A stretch of 64,000 nucleotides of DNA, taken from Flectonema sp. DT1601 (lineage: Eukaryota; Euglenozoa; Diplonemea; Diplonemida; Diplonemidae). Positions 47,016-56,313 of the stretch are shown piece by piece; position 1 is the stretch's first letter; each line of letters opens with the position of its first letter. Made by a program: the position numbers and the translations under genes. The notes beneath the pieces are model-generated. The model was not told the DNA's origin, ran no database searches, and saw only the letters and a program-made list of their open reading frames with translations. The stretch spans positions 930,001 through 994,000 of the forward strand of contig OZ025783.1 of assembly GCA_964019425.1 (NCBI GenBank). The letters are read 5' to 3'.

Positions 47016-47795
47016 TTAACGCTTTCTCTTCTTCTTTCCTTGCTTGCGACCGACAGCTCTTCCACCAATGCGACGGTTGCTACCAATTTGATCGAGGCGG
47101 CCAGATGCCAGAGAACGAGGATCATTATATTTATTGATATCATATTTATCATCCCACATCGATCCTCTTCCTGAAGATCTTCCTTTTGAAGATCCTTCTG
47201 CGCGTCTTTTGAGGGAACGAATTTCCATCTGCTTGACCTTCCTCCTGTCGAGAACGATCTCTCCTCGCTTGTCAGATCCCAAAGCAGTTCTGTGAATGTA
47301 TCCTTCCTTAGCTGCTTGTCTCTTGTTTCGTACAACCAGTTCAGTTCTCTTAAGCATTCCTTCTCTGCGACGTTCCTTAACTTTAGAACCCTCCACCAAG
47401 TCGTAGAGACCAGTCTCTTCCTCGAGTGCAATCTTTTGCCGATTTTCGTCTTTTTCATTTTGAGCTCTTTCAAGATACTTCTTAAAGCTGCACTTGTTGC
47501 GTTTTAAAGGAATTCCACCCAGTCGGCAGAACTCTGCTTCCCACCGATCTTTTTTATTTTTTTTGGTCCAATTTTCTTCATCGAGTTCCTCAAGTCTTTT
47601 GTACACGTCGGTCATCTGCTTGTCAAGTTTAGCATTAAGTCCTTCTGCTTCTAGATCATCTTCATCTCTCTTTCTCTTCACCTTTCTCTTTTCCTCTCCC
47701 TGCTGCCAGTCTGACAGCGCACCTGAGTTGTGATCCCATCTCGTGTGCTTTCCCTTCTTTTGTTTTGCCTGTAAAAATTTCTCTACTTTCGGCAT
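47016..47795 (-). CDS. Lys/Arg-rich coiled-coil protein, probably nucleolar
   Basis: The 259-residue protein starts at the ATG at 47795 (MPKVEKFLQAKQKKGKH). It is strongly basic with acidic patches, helical over 60-160 (KQMTDVYKRLEELDEENWTKK), then IVLDRRKVKQMEIRSLKRR, a Gly/Ser/Arg patch, and a basic tail (GRKQGKKKRKR) suited to nuclear or nucleolar targeting. Composition suggests ribosome biogenesis, but I cannot name the family. The leader after TTTCATCCTCCAG is 21 bases and contains a minimal uORF (ATG immediately followed by TGA) seven bases before the true start. Confidence 0.68.
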   Translation of the reverse strand: MPKVEKFLQAKQKKGKHTRWDHNSGALSDWQQGEEKRKVKRKRDEDDLEAEGLNAKLDKQMTDVYKRLEELDEENWTKKNKKDRWEAEFCRLGGIPLKRNKCSFKKYLERAQNEKDENRQKIALEEETGLYDLVEGSKVKERRREGMLKRTELVVRNKRQAAKEGYIHRTALGSDKRGEIVLDRRKVKQMEIRSLKRRAEGSSKGRSSGRGSMWDDKYDINKYNDPRSLASGRLDQIGSNRRIGGRAVGRKQGKKKRKR

Positions 47796-49433
47796 TTTCA
47801 CATTCAATGGTTTATGCTGGAGGATGAAATAAGAAATCAAAATGAACAACACCATTCGAGACTAACTCGCACCGTCACGGTGTCCAGTAAGTATGACATT
47901 AGAGTCGAGTACACCTGTCTTTTTTTTTTTTGTTCTTGTATTTTTATCTTCTTTCGATTCTTTTTTTTTTTTTGTTCATTATTCATTCCTTATTTTTTTT
48001 TTTTTTTTCCATCTTTTTCTTTTCACTTTTTGAAGTAAGAGTCAGGGGAAGCTAATTGAGCGAAAGAAAAAATAAAAGGCAAATAATTTACCTCAAGGGG
48101 TAACGCAATATGCAAAACCGGAAAAGGGTGTTCCACCGATAATCATTATTGAGTCGCGTTAGAAATAAGAGATTTGTTTATGTTTCAGTGCAAGACTTTC
48201 TTGTTTTCTTTTATTGTAATGAAAAAACATAAAACAACTCGTCATGCGTTGTTCATTAGAGTTATCGAAATTATCAGACATTTGAAAACTGAAAAAACAA
48301 AACTTCTAGGATCGTGAGACCAAATACATGATAATCGTAATTCACGCATCTTTCGTAGGCTATCGTAGGCAAGCCGACAAAAATACTATAAAAAAAAAAA
48401 AAAAAAATTGAACAAGACAAGACAGCAAAAATTAAGGAGTGTAACTTGCTTGTAGAACTCACTGCTATTTATTTTGCAGTAATGAAGGTAAAGGCTGATG
48501 ACGCAACGTTAGCTAAGCATAAACTCTATGTGACAGAAAGGACTGAAGGCAATGTCTTTTTTTTTTTTTTTTTTTTCTTTTAAAAAAAAATATAAATAAA
48601 ACACAACCAAAAAAAAAAACAACTCGGCTGCGCTTTTAACTAAAAATTACAGAAACTTAAATCAAACGAAAAAAAAAAACAAAATAATGTTTTTTTAAAA
48701 TTTAATGTTTTCCCTTTCCTTATTTTTACTAAATGCTACCAATACCGACATACGAATTCAACCATTTCATGTAAATAAATACTCATTGGAGAGATCCAAT
48801 GGATAATATCCACCGCTAGAGGCAATCAATTCAAACGCCCAAAGTCGTTAGTTTTTCTCCACTTTTTTTTTATTTTATTTTTTTATAATAATCGTTCAAG
48901 ACTGACATACTAAAACATTTATTTATTATTACTTTTTTTTTTTTTTTTTTTTTTTCGAAATTCAGAGGTAAGGTAGGGGGTAAATTGATACTGTGTTATC
49001 ATACAGCGCAATTTAATTTTGATACCGCATTTTAAGCTCAGGGGAAAAAAAACAATCACCGAACAAAAAGAGAGAGAAGAAAAAAAAAAAAAAAAAATTA
49101 TTTCTGGATTATTATTTTTTTTTTTTTTTTTTTTTAAATACGAAACAAAGAAACGGGGAAAAAAAAAAAAAAACTAAAAAAAAACTCACAAAGAAAAAGG
49201 GAGTTTTTAATCGTAGCAACGGAAATGCGAATGAGTTAGAAAGTGTAGCTAGCGGTGTACCTAAAAGGTTTTCCCCTTTGCGTTTCTTTTTCTGTTGGAG
49301 CCGAAATAAGAGAGGATAAGTAATTTAGAAAAACGACAGGAACAGGACTCCCGATCACCAACCAAATCAACAAGAGTGATCACTGTGCTACAAAACACGT
49401 TTAAATGTAACGTGAAATTTTATCTCTAAAAAA
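47796..49433. other. homopolymer-dense intergenic spacer, about 1.6 kb
   Basis: Repeated A and T runs (for example near 48390, 48557-48580, 48935-48955 and 49080-49140) and no frame of protein character. It is the most homopolymer-dense part of the window. Confidence 0.6.
47817..47850 (-). promoter_or_regulatory. strong pyrimidine tract plus CAG
   Basis: The minus strand reads TTTTGATTTCTTATTTCATC then CTCCAG, with a leader of 21 bases before the start at 47795. It is one of the clearest members of the upstream acceptor class. Confidence 0.6.
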
Positions 49434-51251
49434 TCACTGAAGAGGTGGTCTGAGCATAGTGTGTGCATCCTTGCTGTAGCTAAATCCCTGAAACATTGCT
49501 TGTTGTTCGGGATCGAGAGGTGGTCCAGCTGCACCCGGGCTGTTGAATGTCCAGCCTTCAATGTGGTCAGCATCTTCACTCGTGACCATTTGAAGCGGTG
49601 CTGTCCAGACAGGTGGACGAGCTTCTCCGCTTTCAAGAGCATACCAATCTACAGTTTTAAACCATGGCTGACGACGAATCACTTCACCTTCTAATCGATG
49701 ATCTGGTTCCTGTTCTAAGAAGTCTTCAACAAAAGCACGACCTTCATTACTTATTCCATAAGAAGTTGGTACTCGAGGTTTTGTTTCTAAAATAGATTTC
49801 CAAATAGCATCACTCGGAACATTTCCATCAGCAGAATTACCTCCGTCAAAAGGTTGCTCACCAGTTAATAAATTATAAATAACAACTCCATAAGCCCACC
49901 AGTCAACAGCATAGGAATAAGGTTTTCCTTCAATCATTTCTGGAGCCATGTACTCTGGAGTTCCAATAAATGTCGTGGCTCTGTCTCCCCAGGCGAGAGG
50001 TCTGCTCAGACCAAAATCTGCAAGCTTTGCATTACCGAATTCATCCAATAAGATATTCTCAGGTTTCAAATCTCTGTATACAATTCCATACTTGTGTAGA
50101 GTTCTCAGTGCGATGAAAACTTGTGCAGAGTAGTATCTCGCTAAGTCTTCAGTTAGTCTCTGATTCTCACATGTGGACATGTACTCGTAAAGATCACCAC
50201 CTGGACAGTAGTCGAGAATAAAACACAAGTGAGTTGGCGATTGAAAAGTATGATGTAGCTTGACGAGTCCATCGTGAGCCCACTGAGTGTGTTTCATCAT
50301 ATCACGTTCTCTCATGATAAGGTCTCTCTTCCAGTTTGGATTGTCGTCAGTTCCTGATGACAGGACCATTCTCTTATCGAGTGTCTTCATTGCGAATAAC
50401 TTACGAGATTCTTTATTTCTTACTAAATAGACTTCTGAAGAAGCACCAGTTCCAAGCATACGAAGCTTCTCAAAGTCTTGAGTACGAAGATGTCCATCTC
50501 TCGCTTTTGGAAATAATCTTTCAAAAGTAGTTGGCGGCATCACTCCTCCCTGTGGCTTTACTGTTGCTTTGAATATAAGCTTCATGTGGATCGCTCGCAT
50601 AAAGTCTTCTTGACTCTTAATGTTAACGTCGTCTATTTTCATAATTGTCATCATGGGTTCGAATCCTGCTATGGCACCAACAGATCCAGTGTTCACTTCC
50701 TTTACAACAACTGAGTTGTTTGTTTCTGATAAGACAAGCCCCAGTTTCACTTCCGGATTTTCTTTCTTAACTTCTAACTCAAGTAATATGCAAGGCTCTT
50801 CTTCTTCATGTTGAACGCCATGGATGGTTGCTTGATATTGTGCAATTTGCCTGAGTAGTTTTCTACGGTGGATTACTTTTGTCATACCGGATTGTTTTAA
50901 ATATTCCTCATCTATGAGAATAAGGTCAGCAATACCGTGAATGCCACTCTTTGTTAACATTGGCATATATTCAAGCATACCTACACTGGTTAAGAAGGGT
51001 TGCAGTTCTTTTTCTTCTAAGATTTTAGGCGGGATAGCGTATTTTTTGGTTCCATTCACTGGCTGTCCTGCTGACACCTTCGCCTTTGATAAATGTCCGT
51101 AGTAACAGGTCTTGTGGAAATTTGATGTGCACGCGCTGCAACCCCTATTCCAACATGCACTCCCACACCACGCGCATTTTGCTTTATCACCGATTGGCAG
51201 GGCTGGACCTCGGTCCAGGTAGTGTCCGTTTGCGCAGGCTGGGTTGACCAT
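49434..51251 (-). CDS. AGC-family protein kinase with Cys-rich, SAM and PDZ domains
   Basis: A 605-residue single-exon protein. Residues 5-50 form a Cys/His-rich motif (CAWCGSACWNRGCSAC, HKTC). A SAM domain follows at about 80-140 (LQPFLTSVGMLEYMPML), a PDZ at 155-235 (VKLGLVLSETNNSVVVKEV, then FEPMMTIMKIDDVNIKS), and a kinase at about 260-530 with GTGASSEV, Lys289, YRDLKPEN (Asp394), DFG at 412-414 and TPEYMAPE at 431-438. The C-tail ends with FQGFSYSKD, an AGC hydrophobic motif. All catalytic residues are intact, and YRDLKPEN plus the tail place it in AGC. This domain order is not one I know. A pyrimidine tract and CTCTTAG end 10 bases before the start. Likely membrane- or scaffold-recruited signalling kinase. 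Confidence 0.88.
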   Translation of the reverse strand: MVNPACANGHYLDRGPALPIGDKAKCAWCGSACWNRGCSACTSNFHKTCYYGHLSKAKVSAGQPVNGTKKYAIPPKILEEKELQPFLTSVGMLEYMPMLTKSGIHGIADLILIDEEYLKQSGMTKVIHRRKLLRQIAQYQATIHGVQHEEEEPCILLELEVKKENPEVKLGLVLSETNNSVVVKEVNTGSVGAIAGFEPMMTIMKIDDVNIKSQEDFMRAIHMKLIFKATVKPQGGVMPPTTFERLFPKARDGHLRTQDFEKLRMLGTGASSEVYLVRNKESRKLFAMKTLDKRMVLSSGTDDNPNWKRDLIMRERDMMKHTQWAHDGLVKLHHTFQSPTHLCFILDYCPGGDLYEYMSTCENQRLTEDLARYYSAQVFIALRTLHKYGIVYRDLKPENILLDEFGNAKLADFGLSRPLAWGDRATTFIGTPEYMAPEMIEGKPYSYAVDWWAYGVVIYNLLTGEQPFDGGNSADGNVPSDAIWKSILETKPRVPTSYGISNEGRAFVEDFLEQEPDHRLEGEVIRRQPWFKTVDWYALESGEARPPVWTAPLQMVTSEDADHIEGWTFNSPGAAGPPLDPEQQAMFQGFSYSKDAHTMLRPPLQ

Positions 51252-51569
51252 ATGGTAGTTTCTAAGAGTGGGAAGATAATAATTATTCAGGAAACATATT
51301 CATGACTGCGTTACTTCACACAACTAGTTGCTCGGTATAAAAGAAATAAGAATATATAAATCTATTCGGCCCCTAAGGAGGCCGTTCAACATCTAAGTTT
51401 CGTTTTTTATTTTTTTTTTTTTTTTTCCGTTTGAACTCTGTCCAGTGAACCTTGTTCTTTCTTTTAATGTATTTTTCTATGCTTTTCCCCCACGAAATTG
51501 ATTCTAACTATAAAAACTAAACAAAACGACAATAAGAGGGTTGTTGAAGTGTTGAGTAAGAGGACTGCG
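51252..51569. other. intergenic spacer
   Basis: Contains the kinase acceptor-like site and a T-run near 51408-51426. No gene. Confidence 0.5.
51262..51285 (-). promoter_or_regulatory. pyrimidine tract plus TAG before the kinase
   Basis: The minus strand reads ATTATCTTCCCACTCTTAG, and the kinase ATG follows after 10 bases with no other ATG between. Confidence 0.55.
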
Positions 51570-53981
51570 CTATGCAGTTAAAGCTGGTCCAAGAAATCTC
51601 ATGTTCTTCTGAAACTGTTGAGCATGTCTATTAAATGCTTGTACTTCTCTAGGAACTGGGATATTAGCAGTGGGAATAGAAGAACCTGTCACACGTATCG
51701 ACTGAACATCATTTCTATTATTATTACTCCTAACCCGTTGTAAGTATGAGGCAGTCGGTGCCGTCAACGAATCGAGAAGTTGCGCAGAATGTAAATCTCT
51801 CTTATGACGGTGGTGATTAGGAATGGCTCGGGAAAGTCTTTTACGTTTTGGGGAGACAGAAGTGGGTCTAAATGGAGGTTTTTTAACATCCAACATATCG
51901 AAGAAGTCTTCTTTCCTTCGATGTAACTTAGCACGTGAACTAGCCGTCTGAACTGAAGCACAATGAGGTACTTCAACACTGTGAGAGGATCGTGAGCTGC
52001 GTGAACTACGTCTACTTTCTCCACTTGTGCTTCTGTTACGAGGAGTACGCGATCTGGTTGAGCTGCGTCCTGTAATAGGAATGTCTGTTTTTGTTACATC
52101 CACAGCAGTGGTTGTATTTGAAGAAGGTGTAATAATTCTTTTTGTTAATCTCCCTTTTAGAGGTTCCTCGTCATCATCACTAATAGCTAGCGGGGGTCGT
52201 GAGACTGTAGTTCTTTCAATCCCAACAGTTTTCTTATCCGTTTGTGTTTCTGAACTGATTGCTTTTGATGGATCACTCTTCGGCTTCGCTTGATAACCAA
52301 AACTTCCTCCCGCAGTAACATTAACATTTTCTGACACTCTCTGCATTGGGGATACTGCTGCTGCAAGAATAGGAGACCTGCTTCCTGGTAGTTGATCTGT
52401 TTCGTACCTTGTTGTGACTACTACTTTATCTATTAGACAGCCACTAACTTGTTTTTGAATATCAGTATTCAAGTGAATTGGTTGTTGTTCATTAGCATCC
52501 ATTACTCTCAATGGCTCTCTCACTGGGACAGACATCAGACTTTCAGAATGAAGATGATGTTGATGAGTCAGCAGGTCTGATTGCCTTGTTGGAATAGTTG
52601 GAATAGTCAATGTTCTTGAATTACTATTTTGTGATTGATTATTTATTCTTTTTGGAAGTGTTAGCACACGAGGCTTTGTAATACTTGGTTGCTGCTGTTG
52701 TGAGTAATGTGCACTGCTGGTCTTTAAATCCCTGTTCCCTGACTCTTCATAACTGCAAAGGGGTACACCAGCCGAACTTGCCAACAATGTAACTGCATTA
52801 CTCATGTCTTGAAGAAGGTGATTCAGTTCGATTCTGTCGGGAGATGCACTTTCAGTGTGTAATGCCTTATCAGTGGCTCTAACTGATGTGATTATTGGAG
52901 GATCTGGTTTTGGTGTTGATGCTTTTGATCGTCTTCTCATTTCCGATAATCTGACGTAGTCGCAGCTTTTCAGCGGAGAGAATCGCAGTTCACATTCAGC
53001 AATCTCTACTCGATTCTTTTCTTCTTCAAGTGTGAGGAGTTGACGCTGCAGCTTCTGACGTGTAACTGCTTCCTTCGCAAGACTTTCTTGTATCTGTTGA
53101 AAGCTTAGAGCAGTGACTTGTGAATGACTACTTATATCATCGTGGGACCGTACCGGGTTGGGATTGTTATCAACTGGAAGTGGTACGGTAGTACTGGTGT
53201 GAGGTGACATTGTGTTAATTACTTCAGTGTAAGAATATCCAACAGCCTGTTGTTCAATAAGTGATGGGTCTGTGTGTGAGGTTTTCGATATCGCTGTTGT
53301 TGTTTTGGTAATATCAGTGTCTGAAGTGGTGTTGATTTCCTCTCTTTGATACGTCGAGTGTTGATCTGATGTTGGAGATCTGATAGCATTAGAACCAGTT
53401 GATAATGGTGTTTTAATAGAACTGTTATCAGTCACTGCTATCTCTTCATCAGCAAACCCTCCCGGAATAACACCAGTGTGTTGCCATGAAAAGGAAGTGT
53501 ATTGCGGTAATGCTTCCGATTCTTCTATTTTAGAATTAACTTCTTCCTGGTCAACTACTTCAGTTGGAAGTGTTGTAGTTTGAGGAGATGTGTCAGCCAG
53601 ACAGATAACTTCAGTCGATCGAATTGAAAGATGTGACTCATCACTATTACGTTCTGGAGAATTGAATACCGTAGCAGTAGTATCATCAACTGATAAAGAA
53701 ACATCAGGTAAGATATCAGATATTCCTCCAACTGGTGTTTCAATTGGAAGAATGTCTGTACTCAAATCTAATGATCCGTTGGATGATATACTCGCCGCTA
53801 GTGTTCTCCTGTCGATATGACTTGACCAGACACTTCCACACTCTGCTAACCATCCCATCTCACCGCTGGCTATTAAATCTATGTCTCGATCGATTTCTAT
53901 TTTTTGTCTTTCTCTTCGCAGTCGATCCATCACGTTCTCATGTAGAGTCTCTTCTGAGTCATCTGAAAACACGGATGACAT
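51570..53981 (-). CDS. 803-residue Ser/Thr-rich protein of unknown function
   Basis: A single uninterrupted frame. The N-terminus (MSSVFSDDSEETLHENVMDRLRRERQKIEIDRDIDLI) is acidic and then helical. Most of the protein is Ser/Thr/Pro/Gln-rich and probably disordered, with one coiled coil at about 295-335 (QIQESLAKEAVTRQKLQRQL). Near 640-700 there are RS-type dipeptides and numerous Ser-Pro/Thr-Pro sites. The C-terminus (VQAFNRHAQQFQKNMRFLGP) is a predicted helix. Length without stops in an AT-rich setting makes it a real gene. A basal-body or centrosomal scaffold fits the composition, but there is no diagnostic domain. Confidence 0.72.
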   Translation of the reverse strand: MSSVFSDDSEETLHENVMDRLRRERQKIEIDRDIDLIASGEMGWLAECGSVWSSHIDRRTLAASISSNGSLDLSTDILPIETPVGGISDILPDVSLSVDDTTATVFNSPERNSDESHLSIRSTEVICLADTSPQTTTLPTEVVDQEEVNSKIEESEALPQYTSFSWQHTGVIPGGFADEEIAVTDNSSIKTPLSTGSNAIRSPTSDQHSTYQREEINTTSDTDITKTTTAISKTSHTDPSLIEQQAVGYSYTEVINTMSPHTSTTVPLPVDNNPNPVRSHDDISSHSQVTALSFQQIQESLAKEAVTRQKLQRQLLTLEEEKNRVEIAECELRFSPLKSCDYVRLSEMRRRSKASTPKPDPPIITSVRATDKALHTESASPDRIELNHLLQDMSNAVTLLASSAGVPLCSYEESGNRDLKTSSAHYSQQQQPSITKPRVLTLPKRINNQSQNSNSRTLTIPTIPTRQSDLLTHQHHLHSESLMSVPVREPLRVMDANEQQPIHLNTDIQKQVSGCLIDKVVVTTRYETDQLPGSRSPILAAAVSPMQRVSENVNVTAGGSFGYQAKPKSDPSKAISSETQTDKKTVGIERTTVSRPPLAISDDDEEPLKGRLTKRIITPSSNTTTAVDVTKTDIPITGRSSTRSRTPRNRSTSGESRRSSRSSRSSHSVEVPHCASVQTASSRAKLHRRKEDFFDMLDVKKPPFRPTSVSPKRKRLSRAIPNHHRHKRDLHSAQLLDSLTAPTASYLQRVRSNNNRNDVQSIRVTGSSIPTANIPVPREVQAFNRHAQQFQKNMRFLGPALTA

Positions 53982-54734
53982 GACTCGTCTTTAGTGAATG
54001 TTTAACTTTGTGGGGAGTTAATAATAATAATATTAAAGTAAAAACAACCTAATCAAAACCTCCTAATAATTGTCGCCTGTGTGAGAACTAATATCAACTT
54101 CAGGAGTAAGCTATTCCTCTGAGGGATGAGCAACAATGAAGAAAGTCTTAACAGTTTCCATTTATTGAAAACCGATAAATCACACGTACAGGAAAATATT
54201 TTCTTTTCTGGTAACAAATAGTCTTGATAAGCACAAGACTGTAAGGGAGGTACAACCGAATAGAAACCTTTCATGTCTGATAGATTCCACTGTTCGAAGT
54301 ATCGATAAATCCATCGCTACAATCACTACAGAGATAAATAATTAAAAAGAAAATAATTTGCGACGAAGGATTGTACAACACGGATAGGGTTGCCGAATTC
54401 AAGTCTGATACCCTTATAAAGTGGAGGAGCTTAAAATCAGACCCTACATGTAATCAGGTTCGATAAATTAATAAAATCATTCAACAGATTCAACACTGCT
54501 GAAGTTAGATATTCCCAACGCTGTTAAGGAAATCATTCTCAAGGGATTCATAAGCGCATGTTTGACTGAAGATTTCTGAGTGTGAAATTAAACATAAAAT
54601 ATTAACCCAACCACTTACAGTGTCGCAACATTTCGCAGAAATCCCGCGAGTAACTTGTTGCTGTTGATTAGGATAGTTGTCTGCTAATAATGTGTTCAGA
54701 CGAAAGGAATTTAATAAATATAAACATCACTTGA
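53982..54734. other. intergenic spacer
   Basis: AT-rich, with TTAACTCCCCACAAAG (minus strand) about 30 bases before the 53981 start. No frame or RNA gene recognised. Confidence 0.5.
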
Positions 54735-55703
54735 TTAGTTGAAGCAAATTAAGTTCCCCAACTCATTTAAGCCAACACTGGAACCCAGACTTTCTAATGC
54801 TTGTTGAACCAGTGCTGGAACAAACTCATCAGAAAGACAACAGGATGCACACAACTCCTCTGCAACTGTCGTTGGGTTGTCTCCTTCAAGAAGACGAAAT
54901 ACTGCTGAGGGTGCATCCTCGAGTTCGATTTCCATTTCGAGGAGTGTTTTTCTGCAGTCGGAGAGTTCTGTTTGCTGAGCTGATTTCATAACAACATCAC
55001 TCTCAGTAGTTGGTGAGAGTAGCCTACGAACAGATCTATGATTTGAGGGATCAACAAACCAGGGTTTTGAAAAAGTCCAATAAGCGATAATCCTATCCTT
55101 TGTAGTAGTGTTTGCACCACCTCTATGCCATACTCGATAATCAAATAAGAGAGCAGAGCCCTGAGATAATTCTGGTTGTGAAATACTCTGATTAAGTGAC
55201 GTCTCTGCATCACAGTGTTGAGATCCAATTCGGAATTCAGTTGCGCCATTGGAAGAGGAAACATCACAAAGAGGGATTAAAACATTAAGGCAGTGAGGAG
55301 GTAGATTACTATTATTAAATAACGAGGGACCATCTTGATGCCAACCCTGTGCATCACTATTAGGGGAGGCGACAATGAGTCCACTAAAACAGAGTTTATA
55401 TCCTGTACCTCCAAGTATCTTTTCTATAGTTGGAATGCAGCTATTTAATATGGTAGTGTCAGTAAGAGGATCGACGTCTTCTAAGAAACGAATATCACTC
55501 CTTCCGCCAGGTCTCTCTACTACCTCACTGAAATCAGCAGACAATGCATTTCCATTCAGTTTCTGCTGCAAGAGTGCTGAGCGAATCTTTAATAGATGCG
55601 ATGCCGCAGTAGTTTTACACTTTTCTAACAATTCTCCTGAAATTACATTCGGTATAAAACAGTATCCATTCTTATTAAACTGTGCGTAGCTCGAATCCTC
55701 CAT
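54735..55703 (-). CDS. PhyH-family Fe(II)/2-oxoglutarate dioxygenase
   Basis: A 322-residue single-exon protein of the phytanoyl-CoA dioxygenase superfamily. The iron triad is His122 and Asp124 in WHQDGPSL plus His193 in VWHRGGAN, with Arg204 (TKDRIIAYW) for 2-oxoglutarate. The N-terminal helix FNKNGYCFIPNVISGELL is typical. There is no PTS1 peroxisomal signal at the C-terminus (LGNLICFN), so substrate and compartment are open; the family hydroxylates lipids, secondary metabolites and proteins. A tract TTCTCACCTTTTCATTTAG ends 10 bases before the start. Confidence 0.9.
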   Translation of the reverse strand: MEDSSYAQFNKNGYCFIPNVISGELLEKCKTTAASHLLKIRSALLQQKLNGNALSADFSEVVERPGGRSDIRFLEDVDPLTDTTILNSCIPTIEKILGGTGYKLCFSGLIVASPNSDAQGWHQDGPSLFNNSNLPPHCLNVLIPLCDVSSSNGATEFRIGSQHCDAETSLNQSISQPELSQGSALLFDYRVWHRGGANTTTKDRIIAYWTFSKPWFVDPSNHRSVRRLLSPTTESDVVMKSAQQTELSDCRKTLLEMEIELEDAPSAVFRLLEGDNPTTVAEELCASCCLSDEFVPALVQQALESLGSSVGLNELGNLICFN

Positions 55704-56313
55704 GATGAATTAACTAAATGAAAAGGTGAGAATAATAATAAAAAACCCGCTCTTTTGAAGCCGAACACGTTGGTTTTTCTGCAAGGCCTGAACGAAGGAA
55801 AAAATATTATTTAATAATGGCAAATAATCTCATATCTCTAATAAAGTGAACTAGAAATCGTACAGCTTTTAAAATAAACCAACACAGATGGCTTACGAAA
55901 AACACACATTGTGAATGCTATTTAACAAGAAAAGTGAAAAAAAGAAAGAAAGAAAAGAAAGAAAACGGAATAAATCTAATTTCATTAAAACAAGTGTGCA
56001 TCTAGGGCACCATGACAAGGGTCGCAGCTATCGTTTTTTTTTTTTTTTTTTAGCCACTTTTTTTCATTTCTAAAAAAATAGTAACTCAAGAGAAGGCTGC
56101 AAGAGTTTGTTTAACAAAAAAAATAAAAAAAATGAAAAAAAATACTTACAATCACTTTCTATCAATCTATTTTCTCTTTGACAGAGACTCGCTACACTTA
56201 GACTTGCATTTCACTAGCTAGTAGATTAATATGCTTCGTAATGACATTATTGAAATAACACGAACGGTGTCAATGTAAACGAATAGAGGCGAAGAGAAGC
56301 TTCCACGGAGGTG
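55704..56313. other. intergenic spacer
   Basis: AT-rich with a T-run near 56035-56051. It contains the PhyH acceptor-like tract. No gene is seen. Confidence 0.5.
55714..55745 (-). promoter_or_regulatory. pyrimidine tract plus TAG before the PhyH gene
   Basis: The minus strand reads TATTCTCACCTTTTCATTTAG with a 10-base leader before the first ATG. Confidence 0.55.

Noticed and set aside
50640-50665. B-box-like GGGTTCGAATCC as a tRNA signal
   Set aside because: It lies inside the kinase PDZ coding sequence (GFEPMMTIM), with no cloverleaf around it.
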